From the NCBI GenBank assembly GCA_937879875.1, contig CALFMN010000244.1:47655-111654 (forward strand): DNA of 64,000 bases, written 5' to 3'. Position 1 is the first letter of the stretch. Every line of letters starts with the position of its first letter. The notes beneath the pieces were generated by a model. The model worked only from the letters and a program-made list of their open reading frames with translations, had not been told where the DNA came from and made no database searches. The translations under genes and the position numbers were made by a program. Origin of the DNA: an uncultured Chloroflexota bacterium (GTDB taxonomy: Bacteria > Chloroflexota > Dehalococcoidia > CAUJGQ01). Positions 10,870 to 19,844 of this stretch are shown in pieces.

Positions 10870-11122
10870 GCGCGGGGGCCTTTTCATTTGGAGGCAGTGA
10901 GCGCGGGCCGGAGGCAGCCTCGGCTGCGGCTGGCCGGGCAGCCAGCATACGTCTGGCGCCGTTGACCATCGCTCACCGATCAGCCTCCGAACGAAGGGCA
11001 CCCTTCAGCACGGCCTTCGCCGGCCGCGCGCACGCCAACCCACGGCTCCCAGCGCCGATGCGGCCACTGCTCCCGCGCACACGCGGTCGAGCGCCAATAC
11101 ACAGTAGAAAAGACAAGGACCA

Positions 11123-13408
11123 ATGCCAGACTACGTCGAAACCCAGATCAACGGCCGCCCGCTCCTGATCGAGACGGGCACGCTCGCCCAACAGGCCGGC
11201 GGCTCCGTCAGCGTGCGCTACGGCGACACCGTGGTGCTCGTCACCGCTACCGCCAGCCCGCAGCCGCGCCCGCTCGACTTCTTCCCCCTGACCGTGGACT
11301 ACGAAGAGCGGCTCTATGCCGCCGGCAAGATTCCCGGCAGTTTCTTCCGCCGCGAAGGCCGCCCCGGCACCGAGGCGATCCTCGCCGCCCGCCTGACGGA
11401 CCGGCCGATTCGCCCGCTCTTTCCCAACGGCTTCCGCAACGACGTGCAGGTAATCATCACCGTGCTCTCGGCCGATCAGGAGAACGACCCGGACGTGCTC
11501 GGCACGATCGGCGCCTCCGCCGCGCTGATGATCTCCAACATCCCCTTCGACGGCCCGATCAGCAGCGTGCGCGTCGGCCGCGTGGACGGCAGGTTCGTCG
11601 CCCTGCCCACGTACAGCGAGCTGCAAAAGAGCGATCTCGACCTCGTGGTGGCGGGCACGCGCGACGCGATCATGATGGTCGAGTGCGGCTCACAAGAAGT
11701 CTCAGAGGACGACATGGTGGCGGCGATCCGCTTCGGCGACGAGGTCAACAAGCAGATCATCGCCGTGCAGGAAGAGCTGATCGCCCGCAACGGCAAGCCG
11801 AAGATGGAGGTCGCGGTCAAGCAGGTTGACCCAGAGGTCGCCGGCGCCGTACGCGCCTACCTCGCGGACAAGATCGGCCCGGCGCTGGGCGGCGCGTCCA
11901 AAGAGGCGCAGCGCGAGGCCGAGGACCGCGCCCGCGACGATGTGCTGGAGCATTTCGCCGAGCAGTACGACAAGGACGCCGTGCTCTCCGTCTTCGAGTC
12001 GATGCTCAAAGACGGTGTGCGCAACGCGATCATCGACGAGGCGCGCCGCCCCGATGGCCGCGCCCTCACCGAGATTCGCCCGCTGAGCTGCGCCGTGGGC
12101 ATCCTGCCGCGTACGCACGGCACCGGCCTCTTCCAGCGCGGCGAGACGCAGATCCTGACGATCGCCACGCTCGGTGGCGTGGGCGAGGTGCAGAAGATCG
12201 ACAGCCTCTCGCAGGAAGAGACCAAGCGCTACATGCACCACTACAACTTTCCGCCGTTCTCCGTGGGTGAGGTGCGGCGCGTGGGCTCGCCCGGCCGGCG
12301 CGAGATCGGCCACGGCGCCCTGGCCGAGCGGGCGCTGCTGCCGGTGATTCCGCCGGTGGAAGAGTTCCCCTACACGTTGCGGCTCGTCTCCGAGACGCTC
12401 GGCTCGAACGGCAGCAGCTCGATGGGCAGCGTCTGCGGCAGCACGCTGGCGCTGATGGACGCGGGCGTGCCGCTGCGCAAGCCGGTGGCCGGCGTGGCGA
12501 TGGGCCTGGTGATGCGCGATGACGGCAAGTACACCGTGCTCACCGATATCGCCGGCATCGAAGACCATCTGGGCGACATGGACTTCAAAGTCGCCGGCAC
12601 CAAAGACGGCATCACCGCGCTGCAAATGGACATCAAGGTCAAGGGCATTACGCCGGAGATCATGGAGAAAGCGCTGGCGCAGGCCAAAGACGGCCGCATG
12701 TTCATCATGAACGCGATGTTAGAAACGATTCCCGAGCCGCGCGCCGAGATGTCGCCCTACGCGCCGCGCATGTACACGATCCGCATCAACCCGGAGAAGA
12801 TCGGCGCGGTGATCGGCCCCGGCGGCAAGACGATCCGCTCGATTATCGAAGCGACCAAGGCCACGATCGACATCGAGGACGACGGCAAGGTCTTCATCGG
12901 CTCGGCCAACGAGGAGGGCGCCCGCAAGGCGATCCAGATGGTCGAGGGGCTGACCAAAGAGGTCGAGGTCGGCCAGGTCTACACGGGCAAGGTCACGCGC
13001 ATCATGCCCTTCGGCGCCTTCGTGGAGATTCTGCCGAACAAGGACGGCCTGGTCCACATCTCCGAGTTGGCCGACCACCGCGTGGAGCGCGTCGAAGACG
13101 AGGTCAACATCGGCGACGAAGTGACCGTCGTGGTCAGCGAGATCGACCACATGGGCCGCATCAACCTCTCGCGCCGTGCCTTATTGGACGGCAGCCGCAA
13201 CGGCGCCGGCGAGGGCGAAGGCGAAGATATGGAGGGCCGGCGCGGCGGCTCGCTGATGGGCGGGCGCGGCAGGCCGGGCGGCGGCCGTCCCGGCGGCTTC
13301 GGCGGTCGCGGCCCCGGTGGACCCGGCGGCGGCCCGCCGCGGCGCGGCCCGGGTGGTCCCGGCGGCGGCTTCGGCGGCCCCGGCAATGGCGGCCCGCGCC
13401 GCCGCTAA
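11123..13408 (+). CDS. pnp: Polyribonucleotide nucleotidyltransferase (PNPase)
   Basis: A 761-residue PNPase: two RNase PH-like domains (about 1-210 and 300-540) joined by an all-helical region, a KH domain with GPGG near residue 566 and an S1 domain from about residue 616 (VYTGKVTRIMPFGAFVEI). An unusual 70-residue C-terminal tail is rich in Gly, Arg and Pro. It catalyses phosphorolytic 3'-5' RNA decay and polyadenylation-like extension. The RGG-like tail may add RNA affinity or degradosome contacts; that is inference. It is downstream of rpsO in the conserved order. Confidence 0.98.
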   Translation: MPDYVETQINGRPLLIETGTLAQQAGGSVSVRYGDTVVLVTATASPQPRPLDFFPLTVDYEERLYAAGKIPGSFFRREGRPGTEAILAARLTDRPIRPLFPNGFRNDVQVIITVLSADQENDPDVLGTIGASAALMISNIPFDGPISSVRVGRVDGRFVALPTYSELQKSDLDLVVAGTRDAIMMVECGSQEVSEDDMVAAIRFGDEVNKQIIAVQEELIARNGKPKMEVAVKQVDPEVAGAVRAYLADKIGPALGGASKEAQREAEDRARDDVLEHFAEQYDKDAVLSVFESMLKDGVRNAIIDEARRPDGRALTEIRPLSCAVGILPRTHGTGLFQRGETQILTIATLGGVGEVQKIDSLSQEETKRYMHHYNFPPFSVGEVRRVGSPGRREIGHGALAERALLPVIPPVEEFPYTLRLVSETLGSNGSSSMGSVCGSTLALMDAGVPLRKPVAGVAMGLVMRDDGKYTVLTDIAGIEDHLGDMDFKVAGTKDGITALQMDIKVKGITPEIMEKALAQAKDGRMFIMNAMLETIPEPRAEMSPYAPRMYTIRINPEKIGAVIGPGGKTIRSIIEATKATIDIEDDGKVFIGSANEEGARKAIQMVEGLTKEVEVGQVYTGKVTRIMPFGAFVEILPNKDGLVHISELADHRVERVEDEVNIGDEVTVVVSEIDHMGRINLSRRALLDGSRNGAGEGEGEDMEGRRGGSLMGGRGRPGGGRPGGFGGRGPGGPGGGPPRRGPGGPGGGFGGPGNGGPRRR

Positions 13409-13518
13409 GCGGCGTTGCGCGTGCAGACTTGCTCCCGGCGGGCCGTCGCTCTGGTGACGGCCCGCCGATCTGCTTGCCCTGCATTGCTACAATCAAGAGA
13501 CAGCGCGGCGGTGAAACG

Positions 13519-13827
13519 ATGACCACGAGCACACCGATCGATATCGGTACGCTGATCTACTCGCGCCCCGATCTGCATTCCGGCAAGCCCTGCCTCACCG
13601 GCACGGGCATGACGGTGCATGCCGTCGCCGGAATGTATCTGGCCGGAATGAGCGCCGAGCAAATCCAGTCCGAGTTTCCCGATCTGGACCTCACCCTCTT
13701 CTATGCGGCGATCACCTACTACCTCGCGAATCGGACCCGGATCGACACCGAGCTGGCAGAGGAACAGGCGCTCGCCGAGGAACTCGCGGCCCGCTACCCG
13801 CAAGGGTGGCGCCGCGAGAATATGTAG
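13519..13827 (+). CDS. DUF433 antitoxin-like protein, copy 1
   Basis: A 102-residue DUF433 protein (GTLIYSRPDLHSGKPCLTGTGMTVHAVAGMYLAGMSAEQI, then FPDLDLTLFYAAITYYLANR). DUF433 proteins are small helix-turn-helix proteins usually encoded just before a PIN-like DUF5615 toxin, as here, and are taken to be antitoxins. ATG 13519 follows GGCGGTGAAACG. About three quarters of its residues match the second copy at 14195-14509, including the start region, so the unit has duplicated locally. Confidence 0.85.
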   Translation: MTTSTPIDIGTLIYSRPDLHSGKPCLTGTGMTVHAVAGMYLAGMSAEQIQSEFPDLDLTLFYAAITYYLANRTRIDTELAEEQALAEELAARYPQGWRRENM

Positions 13828-13833
13828 CGCCGG

Positions 13834-14190
13834 GTGTTTTCGCTGTATCTGGACGAAGACAGCATGGGCCGCGGTCTGCTTACTGGCCTGCGTCGGCGCG
13901 GCGTCGACGTGGTCACGGTGCAGGAGGAACGCAGACGCGGCCAGCCGGACATCGCCCAGCTTGAGTGGGCGACGCGGCACGGTCGTGTGCTGTACACCAA
14001 GAACGCCGGGGACTTCCAGCGCCTCCACACCGAGATCCTTCTCAGCGAGCGACATCATGCGGGTATCATCGTCTTGACCGGGCGCAGCATTTCCGTGGGC
14101 CATCAGCTACGTGGCTTGTTCACGATCTTGGACGGACGCACGGCTGAAGAGATGATCGATGCCCTCGAATACCTCAGTAATTGGCGGTGA
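13834..14190 (+). CDS. DUF5615 PIN-like toxin
   Basis: A 118-residue protein starting at GTG 13834, 6 nt after the DUF433 stop. It has the DUF5615 pattern: FSLYLDEDSMGRGLLTGLRRRGVDVVTVQE, then ATRHGRVLYTKNAGDFQRLH and AGIIVLTGR. The conserved acidic residues (LDED and NAGDF) form a putative metal-dependent nuclease site of the PIN/Mut7-C superfamily. It is the presumed toxin of a type II-like module with the preceding DUF433. It ends 4 nt before the start of a second DUF433 gene. Confidence 0.85.
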   Translation: MFSLYLDEDSMGRGLLTGLRRRGVDVVTVQEERRRGQPDIAQLEWATRHGRVLYTKNAGDFQRLHTEILLSERHHAGIIVLTGRSISVGHQLRGLFTILDGRTAEEMIDALEYLSNWR

Positions 14191-14194
14191 AGCG

Positions 14195-14509
14195 ATGACC
14201 ACGAGCACACCGGTCGATATCGGCACGCTGATCTACTCCCGCCCGGACCTGCACTCGGGCAAGCCCTGTCTTGCCGGCACGGGCATGACCGTGCACGCCG
14301 TCGCCGCACGCTACAACCGCGGCATGAGCGCCGAGCAGATTCAGGACTCGATTCCCGACCTCGACCTGAGTTTGTTCTACGCGGCGATCACCTACTACCT
14401 CGCCAACCGCGCCCGCATCGACGCCGACTTCGCAGCCGACGCGGCTCTGTACGACGAACTCGCGGCCCGTTACCCCAACGGTTGGCGCCGCGAGAACATG
14501 CGCCCCTGA
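14195..14509 (+). CDS. DUF433 antitoxin-like protein, copy 2
   Basis: A 104-residue DUF433 protein, a diverged duplicate of 13519-13827. The first 20 codons and upstream GGCGGTGAAGCG are nearly identical to copy 1, and both end GWRRENM. No DUF5615 gene follows, so it is an orphan antitoxin, or both antitoxins bracket and control the single toxin. The antitoxin-toxin-antitoxin order is unusual. Confidence 0.85.
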   Translation: MTTSTPVDIGTLIYSRPDLHSGKPCLAGTGMTVHAVAARYNRGMSAEQIQDSIPDLDLSLFYAAITYYLANRARIDADFAADAALYDELAARYPNGWRRENMRP

Positions 14510-14605
14510 ACCATCCGTGAGCGGATTCCCGGTGGCTGGCGGCGAGCCGACAGCAGGCTTGATGTGGTATGATCTGGCAAGGTTTGGCAGGGGTGAGAAT
14601 CCTCC

Positions 14606-14893
14606 ATGGAACGGGGTGAGGTTTCACTGCATGAAGTGCTGGTCTACTCCGCACTTCGAAATCGGCCGGGCGAGTGGCTCACCAACCACCGAATAGCAGA
14701 GCTTGTTCCTCAGGTGGCGTCACGTACTGTTCGATCCCATACCTTCCGATTGGCTAAAGGTGGGGTGATTGAGCAGGCGGAGGTATTCCCTGGTCATCGC
14801 TATCGTTGGACGGCGCTTGGCGTGAAGCGGAATCCCGCGTATACGCAGCGACTTGAGCGAGCTTCCGAGGTATTTGGCATTTCCAAGGGCTAG
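14606..14893 (+). CDS. Small winged-helix DNA-binding-like protein
   Basis: A 95-residue protein whose segment EVLVYSALRNRPGEWLTNHRIAELVPQVASRTVRSHTFRLAKGGVIEQAEVFPGHRYRWT reads as a winged helix: recognition helix around SRTVRSHTFRL, wing around EVFPGHRYRW. It probably binds DNA. Base composition is visibly less GC-rich than the neighbours, suggesting transfer together with the toxin-antitoxin cluster upstream. No named family was recognised. Confidence 0.65.
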   Translation: MERGEVSLHEVLVYSALRNRPGEWLTNHRIAELVPQVASRTVRSHTFRLAKGGVIEQAEVFPGHRYRWTALGVKRNPAYTQRLERASEVFGISKG

Positions 14894-14908
14894 CCCATGC
14901 CGCACCTA

Positions 14909-15448
14909 TCAAAGCCTCGCTATGCTGTCCGATCCCGCATCGGTGAAGGACCCGAGCATCGCGTCCACCCAGAATCTCTCCGATATCTCTGCCAGGACGA
15001 CGTGATCGCCTACCTGCACGCTGCCGCCGGTCACGATGTGCGCCCGCAGGCCGCCGCGCGTGGCAAGCTCGCGCATGGCGCCGGGGCGCGTGAACTGCTC
15101 GAGCCAGCGGCAGGGGTCGCAGCGGCGCACGCCGAGCAACGTGGCCTCGCCGATCCGGAAGGTCGCGCCGATCAGCGTGTCGAGGTCCACGCCGCGGGTG
15201 ACGATGTTGCGGCGCAGGCTGGCCGGAGCGAGGCCAAGCGCCTCAGCCGTCTCGGCCATGATCAGCGTCAGTTCCTGGTCGGGCCAGCGCGGATCGCTCC
15301 AGTGGCCCGTGCCGAGCGCGTAGCGGTCGCCGGCGATGCCTTTGCCGGCCAGCAGCTCGATCTGCCGGTGGCGCAGCATCGGTGCGCCGGCGCTCGGCGC
15401 TGTGCAGAGCGCCACGACCGTGCCCTCGATGGTTCGCTGCGACGCCAT
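14909..15448 (-). CDS. MOSC-domain protein
   Basis: A 179-residue single-domain MOSC protein. It includes KGIAGDRYALGTGHW, the ELTLIMAE segment, LRRNIVTRGVDLDTLIGATFRIG and the conserved-Cys region LLGVRRCDPC, then the closing GGSVQVGDHV. MOSC proteins bind molybdenum cofactor and transfer sulphur or act as small Mo-cofactor reductases. The only molybdenum enzyme in this window is the CoxL-like subunit, but the two genes are not linked. Start at 15448 (MASQRT) is preferred to an upstream ATG because it matches family N-termini. Confidence 0.9.
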   Translation of the reverse strand: MASQRTIEGTVVALCTAPSAGAPMLRHRQIELLAGKGIAGDRYALGTGHWSDPRWPDQELTLIMAETAEALGLAPASLRRNIVTRGVDLDTLIGATFRIGEATLLGVRRCDPCRWLEQFTRPGAMRELATRGGLRAHIVTGGSVQVGDHVVLAEISERFWVDAMLGSFTDAGSDSIARL

Positions 15449-15544
15449 GCGTTCAGTGTAGCGGACCGCGGGGTTCACGAACCGCCCGTGCCGCACCGCG
15501 TATACCAGGCGCCGTTCGGTGCAGTTGCCGCGTCGCGGTGCGGT

Positions 15545-15808
15545 CTATTTCAGCCGGCGCACGCCTTGCAGCACGAACAGGGCGCCGATGGCGATGGCGA
15601 ACCAGCCGCGGGCCGTGCCGCCGGTGTCGTGCAAGGCGAGGTCGCCGTACACGAGCCAGAGCAGGCCCGTGACAAGCTGCGCGGCGCCGACCGTGCGCCA
15701 GAGTAGCGGCCGCGTCGTCGTGCCGCGTATGCGGCGCAGATCCGCCAGCAGCGTGGCGCAGGCCACGATCAGCGAGGCGAGCACCGTGACCGCGAGTAAC
15801 GCCGTCAC
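15545..15808 (-). CDS. Small integral membrane protein
   Basis: An 87-residue protein with three predicted membrane segments (ALLAVTVLASLIVACATLLA, then VGAAQLVTGLLWLVYG, then WFAIAIGALFVLQGV) and a basic RRLK end. GTG 15808 overlaps the TGA of the upstream lipoprotein gene (GTGA), so the two are translationally coupled. Function unknown; the coupling suggests it works with or helps insert the lipoprotein. Confidence 0.65.
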   Translation of the reverse strand: MTALLAVTVLASLIVACATLLADLRRIRGTTTRPLLWRTVGAAQLVTGLLWLVYGDLALHDTGGTARGWFAIAIGALFVLQGVRRLK

Positions 15809-17457
15809 TGGTTCCAGGCGAAGACACCGGCCGCCACGTTCGTGAGCTGCCAGCGAGCGTCTTGCGGTCCAAGCTGGATTACCCACGGTTCACCCGACGC
15901 GCCGGTGGCGAGCGCGTACTCGCCGTGCACCGTGGCCGGCGTCAGTGGCGGGCGGACGTCCAGCAGCCGGTCACCCGCCGTCTCGGTCAGCGGCGCCCGC
16001 GAGCCGTCGGCCGTAATGCGGCGAATGATGCGGTCGGGCAATTCGATGTCGGCGAGACCGCGCGGCACCTCCTCCTCGATGCGCAGCGTGCGGCTGTCCG
16101 GCTCCCAGGCGACGCCGATGATGTTACGGTCCACGCGCAACGGCCAGGCGAGCGGGTAGTATGTCGCACCGCGCGGCTCCAACACGTTCATGGGCAGACC
16201 CGCCGAAAGCTGCGACTCGTCGTCGCGGCCTTGCAGGCGGCTGGTGAAGGCGAGCTGCTTGCTGTCCGGCGACCAGGCGACCATGCCGGCCTTCGCCCCG
16301 CGCGGACAGCGTAGCTGCCCTGCCTGCACGGCGTAGGCGGCGTCAGCCTGCAACGAGAGCAGGCAGAGGCCGAACGAGACGGAATCACAGGCCGTGCCCA
16401 TCAGCAGGGCGATGTAGCGTCCGTCGGGCGACGGCGAGATGCCGGCGACGAAGCCCTGCATCGTGCCTTCGTAGAGGTCCGTGGCCCGGCCGCCGGCCGT
16501 GTCCACCAGCCGCAGGGCGTAGGTGTTGCTGGTCCGCTCGCAGGCGTTGCCGGGCGCGTCATATTCGGCCGTGAGCAGGTGGAACGAGTCGGCCGACCAC
16601 GAGACGGCGCCCGGATAGCCCTCGCTCGTGCCCGCCGGCGGATAGACCGTATGCAGCCCCGTCGCCGCGTCGTACACCTGCAAGAGGCGGCCGGCATCGG
16701 TGTCGGCGCTGAGCAGCAGCTCCTTGCCGTCGTGCGACCAGGCGAGGCCGGAGTAGTATGCACCGGCGTGTTGCCCGCTGCCCATGCCGGTAATCTGCCG
16801 GGCGTTCGACCCGTCGGCGTCGATCGTCCAGACGTTGCCATCCGGCGCGGTGTACGCGACGGTGCCGAGGTTATGCGGCCGGTTCGTATAGCCGACGAAG
16901 CTCTCGGCCGGATTCTGCACCGGCGTCAGCCCTTCGGGATAGGTGTAGCCGCGGCCGGCAAGGTGCACGACTTCCTGCCCTTGCACCGTCTGCACGTTAT
17001 CCACGAACACAAGCAGCTTGAAGGGCAGACAATCGATCGCCTGCGAGTCCTGCTCGAAGGACAGCCGGACTTTGAGGCAGCCGCCCTGCGTATTCACCTG
17101 GCCCCAGGTGCCGGCCGCGATCTTCGCGGGCGGTGTGGCGTCCGGTACGAGCACCTGCGGCGCAGGCGGCGCGGTGGGCAGCGGCGTCGGCGTGTCGGTC
17201 GTCGTCGCTGCTGGGCCGGCGCTGGTCGGAGCGCCGGCGATGGCAGTCGCTGCCGGGCCGGCGGCGCCCGCTGCGGTGGCTGAAGCGCCAGCGCTGCCTT
17301 CGCCCCCGCTGCTTGCACTGGTCGTTGCGGCCGTGCTGCTCGGCGGGAGCGCCGGCGAAGCCTGGCCGGCTGGAGGCGTCGCGGACTTGCCGCCGCTGCA
17401 CGCGGCAGCCAGCACCATGACGGCACAGATTCCGAGCAGCCGCCCGTTCCCGAGCAT
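15805..17457 (-). CDS. Secreted beta-propeller (PD40/TolB-like) lipoprotein
   Basis: A 550-residue lipoprotein with signal peptide and lipobox VLAAAC at about residue 20, then about 80 residues of Ala/Ser/Thr linker. The C-terminal part is a WD40/PD40-like propeller. Repeated WS-D-SxxLL blades include GLAWSHDGKELLLSADTD, AVSWSADSFHLLTAEYD, GISPSPDGRYIALLMG and MVAWSPDSKQLAFTSR. Such proteins are typically extracytoplasmic scaffolds or binding modules. Start at 17457 (MLGNGRLLG) gives a clean signal peptide; longer in-frame starts add a Pro/Arg-rich stretch. It is coupled by GTGA overlap to the small membrane protein. Confidence 0.8.
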   Translation of the reverse strand: MLGNGRLLGICAVMVLAAACSGGKSATPPAGQASPALPPSSTAATTSASSGGEGSAGASATAAGAAGPAATAIAGAPTSAGPAATTTDTPTPLPTAPPAPQVLVPDATPPAKIAAGTWGQVNTQGGCLKVRLSFEQDSQAIDCLPFKLLVFVDNVQTVQGQEVVHLAGRGYTYPEGLTPVQNPAESFVGYTNRPHNLGTVAYTAPDGNVWTIDADGSNARQITGMGSGQHAGAYYSGLAWSHDGKELLLSADTDAGRLLQVYDAATGLHTVYPPAGTSEGYPGAVSWSADSFHLLTAEYDAPGNACERTSNTYALRLVDTAGGRATDLYEGTMQGFVAGISPSPDGRYIALLMGTACDSVSFGLCLLSLQADAAYAVQAGQLRCPRGAKAGMVAWSPDSKQLAFTSRLQGRDDESQLSAGLPMNVLEPRGATYYPLAWPLRVDRNIIGVAWEPDSRTLRIEEEVPRGLADIELPDRIIRRITADGSRAPLTETAGDRLLDVRPPLTPATVHGEYALATGASGEPWVIQLGPQDARWQLTNVAAGVFAWNQ

Positions 17458-17584
17458 GGTGCGGCCGGTCCGCCCCACGGCTCTCACGCGCCAGCGGTGG
17501 CCAGCCGGCCGGCCTTGAAACCATCTATGACTCCGGGTCATCGGCCGCAATCCCGCGCTGGTGGTGTGCGTCGTGTGCAAGCAG

Positions 17585-18307
17585 TCAAGGCGTCGGCTTC
17601 GGCGAGGCAGCGGGGGCGGCAAAGGGGGTCGGGGTCTGGTCGGTTTCCTGAATCGTGATGCTGATGATGCGGTCGCCGGGCGGGGCACCGGGATTGGTGG
17701 ACGGGTCGCGCGGCGTGAGCTTGTCGACCACGTCCTGGCCGGAGATCACCTGGCCGAAGACGGTGAACCGGCCGTCCAGCGAAGGCTGCGGCGCCATCGT
17801 GATGTAGAACTGGCTGCCGGCCGAATTCGGCTGATCGGTCTTCGCCATCGCGATCGCGCCGGTGTCGTGCAGCAAGGGGCTCTTCTCATCGGGGATGGTG
17901 TAGCCTGGGTCGCCCCCGCCGTTGCCCTGCGGGTCGCCGCACTGCGCCACGAAGTTCGGGATCACACGGTGACAGGTCGTGCCGTCGTAGAAGTGCTGGT
18001 GGGCGAGGAAGACGAAGTTGTTCACCGTGAGCGGCGCGGCTTTCGCATTCAGTTCGACCATAACAGCGCCTTTGGCGAACTTGATCGTGGCGATGTAGCC
18101 CTTGTTCGGGTCGATCGTGAACGGCGGCGCTTTGTCGAACTTGATAATGCCGCCCGCGCGCGCTCCCGAAGCGATGGGCGTTGGCGCCGGCGTGCCCGGC
18201 CCGCCGGTTGCCTTCTTGTTGTTGGTCGAGCCGCACGCCGTGCCCGCGAGCAGCAGCGTCGCCGTCAGCAGCGCCGCGCCGCACGCCCACCACGACTTCA
18301 CCCTCAC
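17585..18307 (-). CDS. Cyclophilin-type peptidyl-prolyl isomerase lipoprotein
   Basis: A 240-residue protein with lipobox LLLAGTAC followed by GSTNNKKA, a short Gly/Pro linker and a cyclophilin domain from about residue 68. Family landmarks are NNFVFLAHQHFYDGTTCHRVIPNFVAQCGDPQGNGGGDPGYTIPDE, GAIAMAKT, NSAGSQFYITM and LDGRFTVFGQVISGQDVVDKL. It catalyses cis-trans isomerisation of Xaa-Pro bonds, here on the outer face of the membrane, probably to aid folding of secreted proteins. The region immediately upstream encodes a subtilase-like secreted protein on the same strand. Confidence 0.93.
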   Translation of the reverse strand: MRVKSWWACGAALLTATLLLAGTACGSTNNKKATGGPGTPAPTPIASGARAGGIIKFDKAPPFTIDPNKGYIATIKFAKGAVMVELNAKAAPLTVNNFVFLAHQHFYDGTTCHRVIPNFVAQCGDPQGNGGGDPGYTIPDEKSPLLHDTGAIAMAKTDQPNSAGSQFYITMAPQPSLDGRFTVFGQVISGQDVVDKLTPRDPSTNPGAPPGDRIISITIQETDQTPTPFAAPAASPKPTP

Positions 18308-18379
18308 CCCATCCTCCTCAACCCCCCGCCCCAGGCGGTTCGCCGCTGAGCCGGTATCGAATCGCGAGCACGCCGAGTC

Positions 18380-19786
18380 TCACGGGGTTGTTCCCGGCGC
18401 CGCGGCGCCGTCGAGATCCAGCGTGACCGCGGCCGCGCTCCAACTCGCCTGCGCGGCGGAGACGCCATTGACGCGCAGCTCAACCGTTGCGCCGGGGCTG
18501 CCGCAGCCGGCCTGCATCGCTGCCGCGGGCACGAGTAGAGCATACGAGGCGCGGCCGTTCTGGGTGAAGCTGGTCGTGGAGGCGCAGAGCACGTCGTTGA
18601 CATACGCTTCGACGGGCGTGCCATCGGGCGCCGGCTCGCCCGCGACGGTGAGCGCGCCGGCAAAGCCGGCGGGCACGAGCCGCAGCGAGGCGGCCAGGTC
18701 GATCGCGCCCGCCCCGGCCCAGCCGGGCGCAGCGCCGTCCGCCAGCGGCCGTGCCCCGAGTACGAGCAACTCGGTCAGCCAGTCGGGCGTCAGCAAGGCG
18801 TTCTGCGAGAGCAGGAGCGCCGCAGCGCCGCCGACGATGCCCGCGGCGAAGGGCGTACCGTAGGTCGTGGCGTAGAGGTCATCAGGCGGCATTCTGCCGG
18901 CCTGCCGCGGGATCGTGCTCGCAATGTCGAGCGCGGGCGCGGCGATCGCGATCTCCGGTCCCCAGTTGCTGCCTGTTCTGCCCCTGCCCACGCGCAGACG
19001 CGTGCGGCCAGGAAGCTGATAGCCGCCGACGGCGAGCGCTTGCGGCGCCGCCGCCGGATCGGCTACGCAGGGTTGACTGCTATCGCCGGCCGGCGCCACG
19101 ACCAGCACACCGCGGTCGCGCGCGTACTGCACCGCGTCCGCCAGCAGGCGGTTCGGCGCGCGGCAGCCGCCGCCGGAGCCGCGTGAGGCGGCCAGCCCCA
19201 GCACGGCGATGCGGGCGCCGGCGTCGGCGGCGTAGCGAATGCCCGCGGCCACGGTTTCGGCGTTGCTGCCGTCGCGGCAGTCCGAGACACGCACGGCCAT
19301 CAGCGAGACGTGCCAGGCGACGCCGGCGATGCCCAGGCCATTATCGCCAGCCGCGCCGATCACGCCGGCCAGAAAGGTGCCGTGCGGGCTCAGCGCCGAG
19401 ACATCGCCCGTACGAGCCGGCCCGATCCCGCTGCAGCTCGCCGCGGCGTCGTTCGGGTCGAGCAGCGTGCAGCCGTGCAGGTCGCCCGCGCAGCCGAAGG
19501 CGCCGGGCGTCGGGTTCTGCCAGATATTGACGGCGAGGTCCGGGTGCATCGCGTCGATGCCGCTGTCGATCACGGCGACGACGACCGCGGGGTCGCCGGT
19601 CTGCGTATCCCACGCCGCCGGCGCGTCGATGTCGGCCAGATACGCCTGCTTCGAGACGAAGAGCGGATCGTTCGGCGTATGCAGCTCGGTTGCCCGCATC
19701 CGGACCGTGCCGCCGAGCGATCCGGCGACAAGCAGGCCAATAGTGAACACCAACGCCCTCAGCGCCTGGTTTCGCACGGTTCTCAC
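18380..19786 (-). CDS. Subtilisin-like (S8) secreted protein lacking the catalytic Ser
   Basis: A 468-residue S8-fold protein with an N-terminal hydrophobic signal segment (LRALVFTIGLLVAGSLGG). Asp74 (VIDSGID) and His135 (SPHGTFLAGVIGA) of the triad are present. The canonical GTSMA motif reads GTPFA, with Pro312 (codon CCC) in place of the nucleophile. The oxyanion Asn of the AAGN motif is Asp235 (APAGD). It is therefore probably not a protease in the classical sense. Eight Cys outside the signal suggest disulphides. The C-terminal 100 residues are an Ala/Gly-rich beta domain. No frameshift is evident. Confidence 0.85.
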   Translation of the reverse strand: MRTVRNQALRALVFTIGLLVAGSLGGTVRMRATELHTPNDPLFVSKQAYLADIDAPAAWDTQTGDPAVVVAVIDSGIDAMHPDLAVNIWQNPTPGAFGCAGDLHGCTLLDPNDAAASCSGIGPARTGDVSALSPHGTFLAGVIGAAGDNGLGIAGVAWHVSLMAVRVSDCRDGSNAETVAAGIRYAADAGARIAVLGLAASRGSGGGCRAPNRLLADAVQYARDRGVLVVAPAGDSSQPCVADPAAAPQALAVGGYQLPGRTRLRVGRGRTGSNWGPEIAIAAPALDIASTIPRQAGRMPPDDLYATTYGTPFAAGIVGGAAALLLSQNALLTPDWLTELLVLGARPLADGAAPGWAGAGAIDLAASLRLVPAGFAGALTVAGEPAPDGTPVEAYVNDVLCASTTSFTQNGRASYALLVPAAAMQAGCGSPGATVELRVNGVSAAQASWSAAAVTLDLDGAAAPGTTP

Positions 19787-19844
19787 GCTGTCTCACCGCC
19801 CTTTCCGAAGTGCGCTGCACGGCGGATGACGCAAGCTGCGGCGA

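Noticed and set aside
12979..13386. Pro/Gly-rich minus-strand frame in the 3' part of pnp
   Set aside because: It is the complement of the Gly/Arg-rich PNPase tail; no independent evidence.
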